DNA of 64,000 nt. Origin: JANMMJ01 sp964543235. GTDB taxonomy: Bacteria > Pseudomonadota > Alphaproteobacteria > Rhizobiales > Aestuariivirgaceae. Below, in pieces: positions 8,322-16,143 of this stretch. The DNA lies in NCBI GenBank assembly GCA_964543235.1, contig CAZIXE010000018.1, positions 5,021-69,020 on the forward strand. Direction: 5' to 3'. The notes under the pieces were generated by a model. The model did not search any database and was not told the origin of the DNA. It worked only from the letters and a program-made list of their open reading frames with translations. Numbering within the stretch: position 1 is the first letter of the stretch; the number at the start of each line of letters is the position of its first letter. The position numbers and the translations under genes were made by a program.

Positions 8322-9140
8322 TCAAATCGGTACAGGCAGCAACTCATGCACCGGAAAACCCATTGCAGCATAGGCCGAAAGCGTGTCGGAGGCAGAGCCC
8401 CGCGCCGCGGTGAGAATGACCGTGCCATGGGCGGGCAAGTTCCCCGTTCTCCCGGCCCCGGCCATCCGCAGGACGTCGGCGGCGCGCCGCGCAATGGCTG
8501 GCGCCGGGTCGATATAGGTGACCGGCCACGGTGCCACTTTCTCGATCTCCCCCACCAGCAGCGGATAATGCGTGCAGCCGAGCACCACGACATCGGTGCG
8601 CCTGCCCTCGCGCGTCCGGAAAACCGGCGTGATCTCGGCACGGATCGCCTCGAGGTCAGGCTGCTCGCCCTTGAGCTTCTGTTCCGCAAGTTCCGCCAGA
8701 TGCCTGGCACCATGCAGGAAGACCTTGCAGTGATAGGCATAGGTGTGGATCAGCGTGTGGGTGTATTCCCGGCTTACCGTTCCAGGTGTTGCCAGCACAC
8801 CGATGATGTTCGATCGCGTCTGCGCCGCCGCCGGCTTGATGGCCGGAACGGTGCCGACGAAGGGAATGCTGTAGGCCTCGCGCAGCGCCGCCAGCGCCAG
8901 CGTCGAGGCGGTGTTGCAGGCGATGACCGCGATATCGGGCCTCACCCGGTCGATCAGCTTGCCGATGACGGCGACGATCCGCGCCACCAGCGCATCCTCG
9001 CCCCAGGCGCCATAGGGGAAGGCGGCATTGTCGGCAGCATAGATCAGCTGGGCGGCGGGCAGCATCTCCTGCACCGCCCGCGCCACGGTCAGCCCGCCCA
9101 TTCCGGAATCAAACAGCAGAATACGCGCGCCCGTCGTCAT
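8322..9140 (-). CDS. murI: Glutamate racemase
   Basis: A 272-residue enzyme that interconverts L- and D-glutamate, giving the D-Glu of the peptidoglycan stem peptide. The two catalytic half-sites are visible: D-S-G-M-G-G-L-T near residue 10, I-A-C-N-T-A-S with the first Cys near residue 75, and G-C-T-H-Y-P-L-L with the second Cys near residue 190. The length is normal for the family. The ATG overlaps the stop of the upstream RNA methyltransferase gene by 4 bases, so the pair is translationally coupled; a hairpin terminator follows. Confidence 0.95.
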   Translation of the reverse strand: MTTGARILLFDSGMGGLTVARAVQEMLPAAQLIYAADNAAFPYGAWGEDALVARIVAVIGKLIDRVRPDIAVIACNTASTLALAALREAYSIPFVGTVPAIKPAAAQTRSNIIGVLATPGTVSREYTHTLIHTYAYHCKVFLHGARHLAELAEQKLKGEQPDLEAIRAEITPVFRTREGRRTDVVVLGCTHYPLLVGEIEKVAPWPVTYIDPAPAIARRAADVLRMAGAGRTGNLPAHGTVILTAARGSASDTLSAYAAMGFPVHELLPVPI

Positions 9141-9952
9141 TCCCTGCCCTGTCTGCGGCGCTCATGCGCTCGGGCGAGCGATGCCACCATGCCGCGCAAG
9201 GATCGCACCTCCTGTTCGGTGAGCTGCGCCCGCGCGAACATGTTGCGGATGTTGCGCACCATGCCCGGCTTCTTGTCTGCCGTCTTGAAGAAACCCGCTT
9301 TGTCGAGTTCTGTTTCGAGGTGATCGAAGAAGCCGTAGAGCTCTTCCTTCGTCGCCGGCCGCGTGTCGGGGGTCTGGAGCCCCGGTCCCTCGAGCGCCGC
9401 CAGCTCCGGCGTCTGTTGGCCGAGCGACGGCGCGCCGATCCGGTACCATTCGTAGCCCATGAGGAGGACCGCCTGGGCAATGTTGAGGGAGGCAAAGGCC
9501 GGATTGACTGGCGCCGTGACGATCACGTCGGCAAGCGAGATTTCGTCATTGCTGAGCCCCCAGCGCTCGCGTCCGAACAGCAGCGCCAGCCGTTCGCCGC
9601 GGCCGATCCGCATCCGCATGTCATGGCCCGCCTGCTCCGGCGTGATGACTTCCTTGGTCATGCCCCGGGGTCTGGCCGTGGTGGCGTAGACGTAGTTCAC
9701 GTCTGTGAGTGCATCGGCAAGGGAGGCGTGCACTGCCGCCCGGTCGATGATCCAGTTGGCGCCCGACGCGGCGGCCACAGCCTTCGCATTGGGCCAGCCG
9801 TCGCGTGGATCCACGATCCTGAGCTCATGCAGCCCGAAATTGGCCATGGCCCGCGCTGCCGTACCGATATTCTCGCCAAGCTGCGGATTGACCAGAACGA
9901 CGACTGGTGCCGGCCCCAGCCTCTGGTTCTTTGTCTTGTCGGTTCCCGCCAT
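9137..9952 (-). CDS. RNA methyltransferase, TrmH family group 1 (TrmJ-like)
   Basis: A 271-residue SPOUT-fold methyltransferase. It shows the three SPOUT motifs: V-L-V-N-P-Q-L-G-E-N-I-G-T-A-A-R near residues 18-33, L-L-F-G-R-E-R-W-G-L-S-N-D-E near 120, and A-S-L-N-I-A-Q-A-V near 150, where the deep trefoil knot binds S-adenosylmethionine. This subgroup contains TrmJ, which 2'-O-methylates position 32 of tRNAs; assignment to that exact target is inference. The C-terminal extension of about 80 residues is typical of TrmJ rather than TrmL. First gene of the murI operon. Confidence 0.9.
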   Translation of the reverse strand: MAGTDKTKNQRLGPAPVVVLVNPQLGENIGTAARAMANFGLHELRIVDPRDGWPNAKAVAAASGANWIIDRAAVHASLADALTDVNYVYATTARPRGMTKEVITPEQAGHDMRMRIGRGERLALLFGRERWGLSNDEISLADVIVTAPVNPAFASLNIAQAVLLMGYEWYRIGAPSLGQQTPELAALEGPGLQTPDTRPATKEELYGFFDHLETELDKAGFFKTADKKPGMVRNIRNMFARAQLTEQEVRSLRGMVASLARAHERRRQGRE

Positions 9953-9995
9953 GGGGCGATGGCAATAACCGGATCAGGCGGCCGCGTGAAGCCCA

Positions 9996-10397
9996 TCATT
10001 GAGCGCGACGACCGGCCGGTGCACCGGACGGATAGAAATCCTCAGGCTTGCCGTGCGTGAACCAGTCCGGCGGTGGCCAGCGGCCCGGAACATGTGCGAC
10101 GCTCCACGCCGCAAGCGCCTGCAAGACCGGCAGCAGATCAGCCCCCTTGGCCGTCAGGCGATACTCGAAGCGCCGCGGCCGCAGCTGGTAGGCCTGCTTG
10201 GTCACCAGCCCTTGCCGTTCAAGGAGGACCAGGCGATCGGCGAGGATGTTGGTCGAGATGCCCTCCGGCATCTTGAGCAGATCGCCGTAGCGGTGGCGGC
10301 CGGCGAACAGGGTGCGCAGCACGACAAGTGTCCATTTGTCGCCCAAAATGTCGAGAGCGGAGGCGACGGGACAGGGCGAACGATAGGCAAACGTCAT
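9996..10397 (-). CDS. HxlR-family transcriptional regulator
   Basis: About 133 residues with the HxlR winged-helix pattern: C-P-V-x2-A-L-D-I-L-G-D-K-W-T-L-V-V-L-R near residues 9-27, then I-S-T-N-I-L-A-D-R-L as the recognition helix and the wing around Y-Q-L-R-P-R-R-F-E-Y. The conserved N-terminal Cys (residue 9) is the thiol that some members use for sensing aldehydes or redox state. The ATG at 10397 puts it the usual distance from the N-terminus; an ATG at 10433 is also possible. It is divergent from the GFA gene, with a strong palindrome between them, and is probably its regulator. Confidence 0.88.
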   Translation of the reverse strand: MTFAYRSPCPVASALDILGDKWTLVVLRTLFAGRHRYGDLLKMPEGISTNILADRLVLLERQGLVTKQAYQLRPRRFEYRLTAKGADLLPVLQALAAWSVAHVPGRWPPPDWFTHGKPEDFYPSGAPAGRRAQ

Positions 10398-10463
10398 CGG
10401 GATGGTCCAACTCGCGCAGTGATCCGCCATCATGGCGAATCAGAATCAAGAGCCAGTCACTTT

Positions 10464-10518
10464 CATATTGCAAGTTTCACACGAATGTGTATGGTCTAGA
10501 AACTTGCATAATGCAAGT
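10464..10518. promoter_or_regulatory. Candidate HxlR operator in the divergent promoter region
   Basis: ACTTGCAT-A-ATGCAAGT at 10502-10518 is a perfect 8-bp inverted repeat around one central base, as expected for a dimeric winged-helix regulator. A partial copy, ATTGCAAGT, lies at 10467-10475. Both lie between the HxlR gene (minus) and the GFA gene (plus), 18 bases before the GFA start. The assignment to this regulator rests on position and symmetry. Confidence 0.6.
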
Positions 10519-10536
10519 CACTTGTGGGAGGGCCAA

Positions 10537-10950
10537 ATGGCAATCACGGGACGCTGCCAGTGCGGGAATGTAACCTTCGAGGTGTCGGCCGCACCCCTGA
10601 TGTCCGGCCAGTGCCATTGCCTGGACTGCCAGCGATCGAGCGGCGCCGGCCACACCAGCATGATTGCCTTCCCGGCGGACTCAGTCAGAATTTCCGGGGA
10701 CACCGCGAACTACCAGTCGCTCGCCGACTCCGGTGCCACTGTCACGCGGATCTTCTGTCCCCGCTGCGGCAGCCGCCTGTTCGGCAAATCGTCAGGAATG
10801 CCGGCAATACTCTCGGTAAACGCTGGCGTGCTTGACGATCCCTCGATCTATCAGCCGATGATGAGTGTCTACGCCAAGCACCGCCAGGCCTGGGACACGC
10901 TTGCGGACGCTGTGCCCGCCTTCGACGCCATGCCCCCGGCCGGACTATGA
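10537..10950 (+). CDS. GFA family protein (glutathione-dependent formaldehyde-activating enzyme-like)
   Basis: A 137-residue zinc-binding protein of the GFA/CENP-V fold. The metal-ligand cysteines are visible: G-R-C-Q-C-G at residues 5-10, C-H-C-x2-C around 27-32 and F-C-x2-C-G near 70. Family members include proteins proposed to join formaldehyde to glutathione and many of unknown activity, so the biochemical role is uncertain. The ATG at 10537 follows GGGAGGG. The stop overlaps the TfoX-domain gene (ATGA). A third transcription unit with two more GFA genes lies near 28.1-29.1 kb. Confidence 0.88.
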   Translation: MAITGRCQCGNVTFEVSAAPLMSGQCHCLDCQRSSGAGHTSMIAFPADSVRISGDTANYQSLADSGATVTRIFCPRCGSRLFGKSSGMPAILSVNAGVLDDPSIYQPMMSVYAKHRQAWDTLADAVPAFDAMPPAGL

Positions 10951-11324
10951 CCCTCGCCGAGCGCTTGCGCAGCAGGCTTGCGCCATTGGGTGCCAGCGAC
11001 AAGAAGATGTTCGGTGGTACCTGCTTCATGATCAACGGCAACATGCTGATCGGAACTCTCAAGCAGGGCCTGATCGTCAGGGTCGGCAAGGCCGCCCATG
11101 CCGACGCCTTGCGCCGCCCCGGCGCCCGTACTTTCGACATGACCGGTAGGCCCATGGAAGGCTATGTCATGGTCGCGGGCGAGGCGCTGGCCGACGATAC
11201 CGAACTCCAGCACTGGATTGAATTGGCCCTAGCCTTCGTAAAGACCCTGCCTGCCAAGCCAGGTAAAGGAATGACGGCGAAAATTCAGGCGGCGGGAAAA
11301 ATGGCCCGTACGAAATCGCGATAG
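10947..11324 (+). CDS. TfoX/Sxy N-terminal domain protein
   Basis: A 125-residue protein with the TfoX N-terminal domain: K-K-M-F-G-G-x-C-F-M near residues 19-28, then a beta-rich core and the end motif W-I-E-L-A-L-A-F-V near 90. In gammaproteobacteria this domain sits in competence regulators; the short alphaproteobacterial single-domain proteins have no known role. The last 20 residues (after L-P-A-K) are basic and unlike the family end; they are read across the antisense of a TetR remnant, as if an earlier stop had been lost. Coupled to the GFA gene by a 4-base overlap. Confidence 0.8.
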   Translation: MTLAERLRSRLAPLGASDKKMFGGTCFMINGNMLIGTLKQGLIVRVGKAAHADALRRPGARTFDMTGRPMEGYVMVAGEALADDTELQHWIELALAFVKTLPAKPGKGMTAKIQAAGKMARTKSR

Positions 11325-11476
11325 AGCAGCACCTGATTCGGCAGCAGGGTCTTGTCCTTGCGCACCCGCGACAGGAGGATGCCGCCGTCAACCAGTCCGG
11401 GAATCATGTCGGCCAGCGCATCCAGATCGACAGCAATCTCCGGCCGATAGCGCGCCGCGACGAGTTCGGGCTGCAA
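11285..11476 (-). pseudogene. C-terminal remnant of a TetR-family regulator
   Basis: The minus strand reads a 63-residue segment rich in the features of a TetR ligand-domain end: D-L-D-A-L-A-D-M-I-P, then V-D-G-G-I-L-L-S-R, then Q-V-L-L-Y-R-D-F-V-R-A-I-F. There is no helix-turn-helix part. An in-frame TGA lies just upstream (about 11485) and only a TTG could start it. The N-terminal two thirds, expected across 11.5-11.9 kb, are absent, replaced by the homocysteine methyltransferase gene. Best read as a dead fragment left by a deletion or rearrangement. Confidence 0.55.
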
Positions 11477-11552
11477 TGGGATTCACGCTGCCATCACGCG
11501 CGCCTCCTAAATGCGCGCCCGACCCCCGTTACGCATCCGGAAAGGACATGAC

Positions 11553-12527
11553 ATGTCACCATATCGCTTTCGGCTGCCGCAACTTGGCAGCAAGCTGTTT
11601 CTCACCGACGGCGGCATCGAAACCGACCTGATTTTCAACGACGGGATCGAGCTGCCGCATTTTGCATCCTTCACCCTCCTCGCGACCGGCACGGGCCGCT
11701 CCGTGCTGCGGGCCTACTATCGCCGTTACGCGGCCATTGCCCGGTCAATGAGTGCCGGCTTCGTGCTCGAGAGTCCAACCTGGCGTTCGAGCGCCGACTG
11801 GGGTGCCAGGCTCGGCTACTCGCAAGCCGCGCTGGAGGGGGCGAACCGCGCCGCCATCGCCCTGATGGAGGAGTTGCGCAATGATTTCGAAACCGCCGCA
11901 TCGCCGATGGTTATCAGTGGCTGCGTCGGTCCGCGCGGCGATGGTTATGACCCGGGCCGGATCATGAGCCCGGGCGAGGCCCGCAGCTACCACGCCACCC
12001 AGGTCGGCATCTTTGCCGACACCGCCGCCGATCTCGTCACCGCCATCACCATGACCAACGTCAACGAGGCCATTGGCATCGCCCAGGCGGCGCGTGCCGC
12101 CAATATGCCGGTGGTGATCTCGTTCACGGTCGAGACCGATGGCAACCTGCCGACCGGCCAGGGCCTGTGGGACGCGATTGTGCAGACCGATCACGCTACC
12201 GGGCGCTATCCTGCCTACTACATGATCAATTGTGCCCATCCGGATCACTTCGACGCAACTCTCGCCCAGGGTGGCAATCTGGTGATGCGCCTGCGCGGCA
12301 TTCGCGCCAACGCCTCCCGCTGCAGCCATGCGGAGCTCAATGAAGCGCCGGGACTCGACAGCGGCAACCCCGAGGAACTCGCGCGCCAGTATGCGGGCCT
12401 GCGCAATCAGTATCCGCATATCACCGTGCTCGGCGGTTGCTGCGGCACCGACCACCGCCACATCCACGAGATCGCGCTCGCCTGCGCCTCCGGCGAAACA
12501 ACTGAAACACGACCGTCAGCGGCCTGA
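11553..12527 (+). CDS. Homocysteine S-methyltransferase family protein
   Basis: A 324-residue (beta/alpha)8 enzyme of the Pfam S-methyl_trans family. It shows D-G-G-I-E-T near residue 19, M-T-N-V-N-E-A in the middle, and the zinc ligands of the family: the Cys in I-N-C-A-H-P and the vicinal pair in G-G-C-C-G-T near residue 300. Members move a methyl group from S-methylmethionine, betaine or related onium donors to homocysteine, giving methionine. Which donor is used cannot be read here. The ATG at 11553 follows GGAAAGGAC. It lies upstream of a cluster of onium/betaine-type genes (16-20.9 kb), which suggests a betaine-like donor, an inference. Confidence 0.85.
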   Translation: MSPYRFRLPQLGSKLFLTDGGIETDLIFNDGIELPHFASFTLLATGTGRSVLRAYYRRYAAIARSMSAGFVLESPTWRSSADWGARLGYSQAALEGANRAAIALMEELRNDFETAASPMVISGCVGPRGDGYDPGRIMSPGEARSYHATQVGIFADTAADLVTAITMTNVNEAIGIAQAARAANMPVVISFTVETDGNLPTGQGLWDAIVQTDHATGRYPAYYMINCAHPDHFDATLAQGGNLVMRLRGIRANASRCSHAELNEAPGLDSGNPEELARQYAGLRNQYPHITVLGGCCGTDHRHIHEIALACASGETTETRPSAA

Positions 12528-12600
12528 CATCGGCCGGCAACATCTGCCGGGTAATGCACGGCCACCTTACGGATTTGACTTGGAACCAAAGGAGACGACG

Positions 12601-12807
12601 ATGACCAGCTCATCCTCGCGCATCCACAGGCTTGACGCTACTGGCCTTTCGGGCGCCTTCACCCGCCCCATCGCCGCACTGCGCCGCCGCATCCGCCGCG
12701 ATGCCACGCGCCGTACGCTGATGAACCTCGATGACCATTTGCTGCGCGACATCGGTTTGACGCGCGGCAACATCGAGGACGCCCTGCGCCGCCTCGGATC
12801 GCGCTAA
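12601..12807 (+). CDS. DUF1127 family small protein
   Basis: A 68-residue basic protein with the DUF1127 (YjiS-like) core: an Arg-rich helix R-R-R-I-R-R-D-A-T-R-R near residues 30-40 followed by L-M-N-L-D-D-H-L-L-R-D-I-G-L-T-R. Small Arg-rich DUF1127 proteins in alphaproteobacteria are linked to stress adaptation and RNA binding in some species; the role here is inferred only from the family. A strong AAAGGAGACGACG ribosome-binding site precedes the ATG at 12601, and a hairpin terminator follows. Confidence 0.88.
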   Translation: MTSSSSRIHRLDATGLSGAFTRPIAALRRRIRRDATRRTLMNLDDHLLRDIGLTRGNIEDALRRLGSR

Positions 12808-12840
12808 GCGCCGGCGCCTGCGGGCGCACCTGCAACTGCG

Positions 12841-12873
12841 CGATGGCCGGCCGGTGCCGGCCATCGTGCTTTT
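12841..12873 (+). terminator. Rho-independent terminator of the first DUF1127 gene
   Basis: A perfect 10-bp inverted repeat, CGATGGCCGG at 12841-12850 with CCGGCCATCG at 12857-12866, has a 6-base loop and is followed by TGCTTTT. It lies 33 bases past the DUF1127 stop. Confidence 0.8.
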
Positions 12874-12953
12874 GGGCGAGGCTTTCACGCGAGTCTAACG
12901 GCAACTGTGCTCAATGCCATGGCCAGAACGGCAGTGGACTCGAGGAGCACCCG

Positions 12954-13139
12954 ATGAACGCAATTGCCAGACCGTGCTTTAACGCCACCCATTCGACATG
13001 GACGAAGCCATTGCGAGCCCTGCGCCGCCGCATCGTCAGGAATGCCATGCGCCGGACCATCTCCTATCTGGAAGACCCGGCACTTCAGGCAGCGATGCTG
13101 TCACGACAGAACATGAGCGACATGCTGCGGCGGGACTGA
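12954..13139 (+). CDS. DUF1127-like small protein, divergent copy
   Basis: A 61-residue basic protein with the same plan as the preceding gene: an Arg-rich helix (L-R-R-R-I-V-R-N-A-M-R-R near residues 22-33) then a short acidic turn and a second helix ending M-L-R-R-D. The usual L-x-D-I-G-L motif is degenerate, so it is a diverged paralogue. A GAGGAGC ribosome-binding site precedes the ATG at 12954. It has its own terminator, so the two small genes can be transcribed separately. Confidence 0.7.
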   Translation: MNAIARPCFNATHSTWTKPLRALRRRIVRNAMRRTISYLEDPALQAAMLSRQNMSDMLRRD

Positions 13140-13182
13140 CGCTGGCCCCTTCCGTTTCAGGCCTGTCACCTGGACAATGACC

Positions 13183-13219
13183 GGCAGGGAACAAGGCACA
13201 GCATCATTCCCTGCCTTTT
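13183..13219 (+). terminator. Rho-independent terminator of the second DUF1127 gene
   Basis: A perfect 9-bp stem, GGCAGGGAA at 13183-13191 with TTCCCTGCC at 13207-13215, is followed at once by TTTT. It ends the small plus-strand unit just before the convergent 729-residue protein gene. Confidence 0.75.
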
Positions 13220-13227
13220 GAATGCGA

Positions 13228-15417
13228 TCACGCAAGGAACGAGAACGTCTCCTGCGCGAAGTTGAGTGCAAACGTGTCGTTGTAGACGTCGAACGAGGCC
13301 ACCGGCAGGCTGCCGCCCGCATGGAACAGCGTGTCCTCGATGATCGGAATGTTCTTCAAGAGGTCGAAACTGTAGCCGACATTGAAGCCCACCTCGGTGT
13401 CGTTGGTGAGCGTCGCATCGAGTGCCAGCCCCAGGGTGAACTCGACCTGCCCGTCATCGTCTGCATCGAGCGTTGAGGCGTTCTGGATGAGGAGATCGCT
13501 GAGGAAGCTGAAGGCCTGCGTGACACCGTTCTCGAAGGTGATGGTGCCGACGATCCCGGCCGCCGTGAGGATGAAGTTCTGCAGGAAGTTGAGCCCCGCA
13601 TTGACGTCGAGATCGAGCCACTCGAAATTGTCCGGATTGGTGGGCTCCGGGTCGAGCACGCCGATCGGCGGGAAGAAATAGGCCGCCAGCTGATCGACAT
13701 CGAGGTTGATCTGCAGAAAATTGTTGCTGGCACCGTCGCCTTCCAGCGTGGTCGCTGTCGCCTGCGATCCGTTCGTCGACAGGTGCGGCCACGCCAGCGA
13801 AATCGACAGACCGGCCGGCAGCGGCAGGGTGATCGCCGCATCCTGGCTGTCGAAATCGATCAGTTTTTCCTGGATGCTGTCGCCAATACTGGTAGTGAGG
13901 TCGATGGGGAACTCAACACCCGCTTCCAGCAGGTACTCGAAGATGAAGTCGAGTTTGAAGAAGCCTTCCGGCCCTGTAGTCATGAAAGTGCCGCCCGCTC
14001 CCAGCGCCGCCGCCGGGCTGATCAGCAGCGCATCGGTCGTCTTGTTGTAGTTTGTGTCGACACTGATATCGAAAGGAACCGTGGCGTCGATGTCGCCGGC
14101 CTGCAGATGGATCGTCGACTGGAAGCCGGCCTTGACGTGCCCTTCGGCGGTCGCCACCGCCACGAAGGGCGGCACTGGAATCGGGAACGGCACATCGAGA
14201 TCGAAGGGCTGGTCGATACCGAAGAACCGGCTGTCATCGAAGCTGAACGCCTGCCCGGTGCCCCAGATGCTCTGGTCGACGGCGGTGAATGTCTTCACTG
14301 TTTCATTGTGATTGAACTCCATGATGATCGGAATGGAGGCCGTGGCCGTTGCCTCGTCCGGATCGCCATCGCCTTCCTCTTCCGACTCGGCCGTCACCGT
14401 GAAGTTGAAATCGGTGTCCTGGTCCATCGGCAGCAGCAGCTCAATGTATTCGACGACCTGATCGGGCTGTCCCGGATCGTCGAGCTGGCCGTCGGTGACG
14501 ACGATGACGCCGGCAGGCACGCCGCCCAGTGTAATCTTGTCGATGAATTCCGATCCGTCGAAATCGGTCTGCGTCGCCGTAACCCGCAGGCGCACCAGGT
14601 TGACCGGATCGCCGGCCAGGGGTGACAGCACCTCGATCTTGACATCGGGCGGATCGGCGACCGGAATGATGTTGACTGTGACGGTGGCCGAGTCCTGCCC
14701 GCCGTTCCCATCCGACACGCAATAGGTGAAGCTGTCCGTCCCGGCATAGTCTTCGAAGGGCGTGTAGACCAGGCTGCGGCCATCGGGCGCGATCTCGACT
14801 GTTCCGTGCAACGGCCCATCGTCGATGTCGGTGATGACAAGCGTGTCGCCGTCGGCGTCCGTATCGTTCGACAGGACATCGATGGTGACCGGGACATCCT
14901 CATGCGTGCCGTTACTGTCATCTATGGCATCGGGCGCGGCCGGTGCAACGAACGTGACCTTGGCCGGCCCCGGGGGATTGGTGCCCTTGCCGCCGACGCT
15001 GGTCAGCATCGCACCGAACTCGAGATGGGCGATGTCATCGAGTGTCAGCGCGCCGGTTTCGGCCAGGGTGAAACTGATCGGACCGCTCACCGCATCACCG
15101 TGCGCCACGCCCGGTCCGCCAAACTTGAGTCCGATGTCGAACGGTTGCGCAGCGCCGTTCATGTTGACGCCTTGCCCCAGATTGATGACGCTGTTGGCAG
15201 CGATCTGTGTCGTGGTGATGATGCTGTCGCCGCTGATGTCAAGCCCGGCCAGCTTGCTCTCGTTGAAGTGGAAGAACAGGCCACGGAGATCCGCCATGTG
15301 GGCGTTGCCGCCGAGGACCTCGATCCTGAAATCGAGCTTGCCGGCATTCTCAGTGATGGTGATTTGAATGCCATTCTTGCCGGGAATGACAAATGTCAGA
15401 CTGCGTGGACAACCCAT
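13228..15417 (-). CDS. Large beta-rich surface or secreted protein with a cadherin-like (tandem-95) domain
   Basis: A 729-residue acidic protein without a Sec signal. Residues 1-150 form a beta-rich domain with the L-R-G-L-F-F-H-F and L-T-L-D-D motifs that I associate with N-termini of large alphaproteobacterial calcium-type exoproteins. Residues about 160-250 form one cadherin-like repeat of the tandem-95 type (V-L-S-N-D-T-D-A-D-G-D, then D-Y-A-G-T-D-S-F-T-Y). The remaining about 450 residues are unknown, beta-rich and rich in Asp, Phe and Leu. No RTX nonapeptides are seen, although the lack of a signal peptide and the acid bias suggest type I export. The gene is alone on its strand, and no secretion genes are near. 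Confidence 0.75.
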   Translation of the reverse strand: MGCPRSLTFVIPGKNGIQITITENAGKLDFRIEVLGGNAHMADLRGLFFHFNESKLAGLDISGDSIITTTQIAANSVINLGQGVNMNGAAQPFDIGLKFGGPGVAHGDAVSGPISFTLAETGALTLDDIAHLEFGAMLTSVGGKGTNPPGPAKVTFVAPAAPDAIDDSNGTHEDVPVTIDVLSNDTDADGDTLVITDIDDGPLHGTVEIAPDGRSLVYTPFEDYAGTDSFTYCVSDGNGGQDSATVTVNIIPVADPPDVKIEVLSPLAGDPVNLVRLRVTATQTDFDGSEFIDKITLGGVPAGVIVVTDGQLDDPGQPDQVVEYIELLLPMDQDTDFNFTVTAESEEEGDGDPDEATATASIPIIMEFNHNETVKTFTAVDQSIWGTGQAFSFDDSRFFGIDQPFDLDVPFPIPVPPFVAVATAEGHVKAGFQSTIHLQAGDIDATVPFDISVDTNYNKTTDALLISPAAALGAGGTFMTTGPEGFFKLDFIFEYLLEAGVEFPIDLTTSIGDSIQEKLIDFDSQDAAITLPLPAGLSISLAWPHLSTNGSQATATTLEGDGASNNFLQINLDVDQLAAYFFPPIGVLDPEPTNPDNFEWLDLDVNAGLNFLQNFILTAAGIVGTITFENGVTQAFSFLSDLLIQNASTLDADDDGQVEFTLGLALDATLTNDTEVGFNVGYSFDLLKNIPIIEDTLFHAGGSLPVASFDVYNDTFALNFAQETFSFLA

Positions 15418-15567
15418 GGGATAAGCCTCCAGTTGATGCCTCTGTCACTAGAAAGTCCCACCGCGCCCTTGCTACCCGCAGCTTCACCTTAGGTCAAATT
15501 GCATTTAACGCAAAGTTAACCTTGCGCATTTCACGGCAAATTGTCGGGATTGTGCCGGCGCCTCGCG

Positions 15568-16029
15568 CTAGGCCGGCGGATCGGGGAACACCGAGGTTTT
15601 CTTCACCGTGCCATAGGCGAAGCTGGTTTCGATCGCCGCAATGCCGGGGATGACGTGGATATGCCGGCGGATGAACTCCTCATAGGCCCTGAGATCGGGC
15701 ATCAGCACCCTGAGCATGTAGTCGAAATCCCCTGCCAGCAGGTGGCACTCCAGGATCTCGGGGATGGCACCAATTGCGCGCTCGAAGCGGCCAACCCGTT
15801 CTTCGGAGTGGCGGTCCAGCCTGATCCGCACGAACACCGTGACCGGCAGACCGTAGCGCTCCTCATCGACGATTGCCGCATAGCCCTTGATCACACCTTC
15901 GTCTTCCAGAATGCGCAATCGTCTGAGACACGGCGATGGCGACAGCCCGACCCTGCCCGCCAGCTCCTGGACCGGCATGCGCCCGTTGGCCTGCAGCGCC
16001 CGCAGCATCTTGTAGTCGATACGGTCCAT
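15568..16029 (-). CDS. Lrp/AsnC-family transcriptional regulator
   Basis: A 153-residue protein with an N-terminal helix-turn-helix (D-x-K-M-L-R-A-L-Q-A-N-G-R then G-L-S-P-S-P-C-L-R-R near residues 28-37) and a C-terminal RAM ligand domain. Lrp/AsnC proteins form octamers that bend DNA and usually sense an amino acid. The ATG at 16029 gives the standard N-terminus; the frame is open further, to a TTG. It is divergent from the cystathionine gamma-synthase-like gene 114 bases away, so it most likely regulates that sulfur/methyl gene pair. Confidence 0.93.
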   Translation of the reverse strand: MDRIDYKMLRALQANGRMPVQELAGRVGLSPSPCLRRLRILEDEGVIKGYAAIVDEERYGLPVTVFVRIRLDRHSEERVGRFERAIGAIPEILECHLLAGDFDYMLRVLMPDLRAYEEFIRRHIHVIPGIAAIETSFAYGTVKKTSVFPDPPA

Positions 16030-16082
16030 GAACAGGCTACTCTTGGCAGATTCAGCTATTTTATGCGTCAATCATGACAGAT

Positions 16083-16113
16083 TTGACAGAAACCGCCAGT
16101 CAGTTTGCATTAT
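16083..16113 (+). promoter_or_regulatory. Candidate sigma-70-type promoter of the CGS-like/dmdA-like operon
   Basis: TTGACA at 16083-16088 and CATTAT at 16108-16113 are spaced by 19 bases, a little long. They lie 31 bases before the ATG at 16144, between the Lrp gene and the operon it faces. The region is the expected Lrp binding site, but no clear Lrp palindrome is readable. Confidence 0.4.
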
Positions 16114-16143
16114 CATGTCCGAAATCATCCGCAGGAGGCCCCC

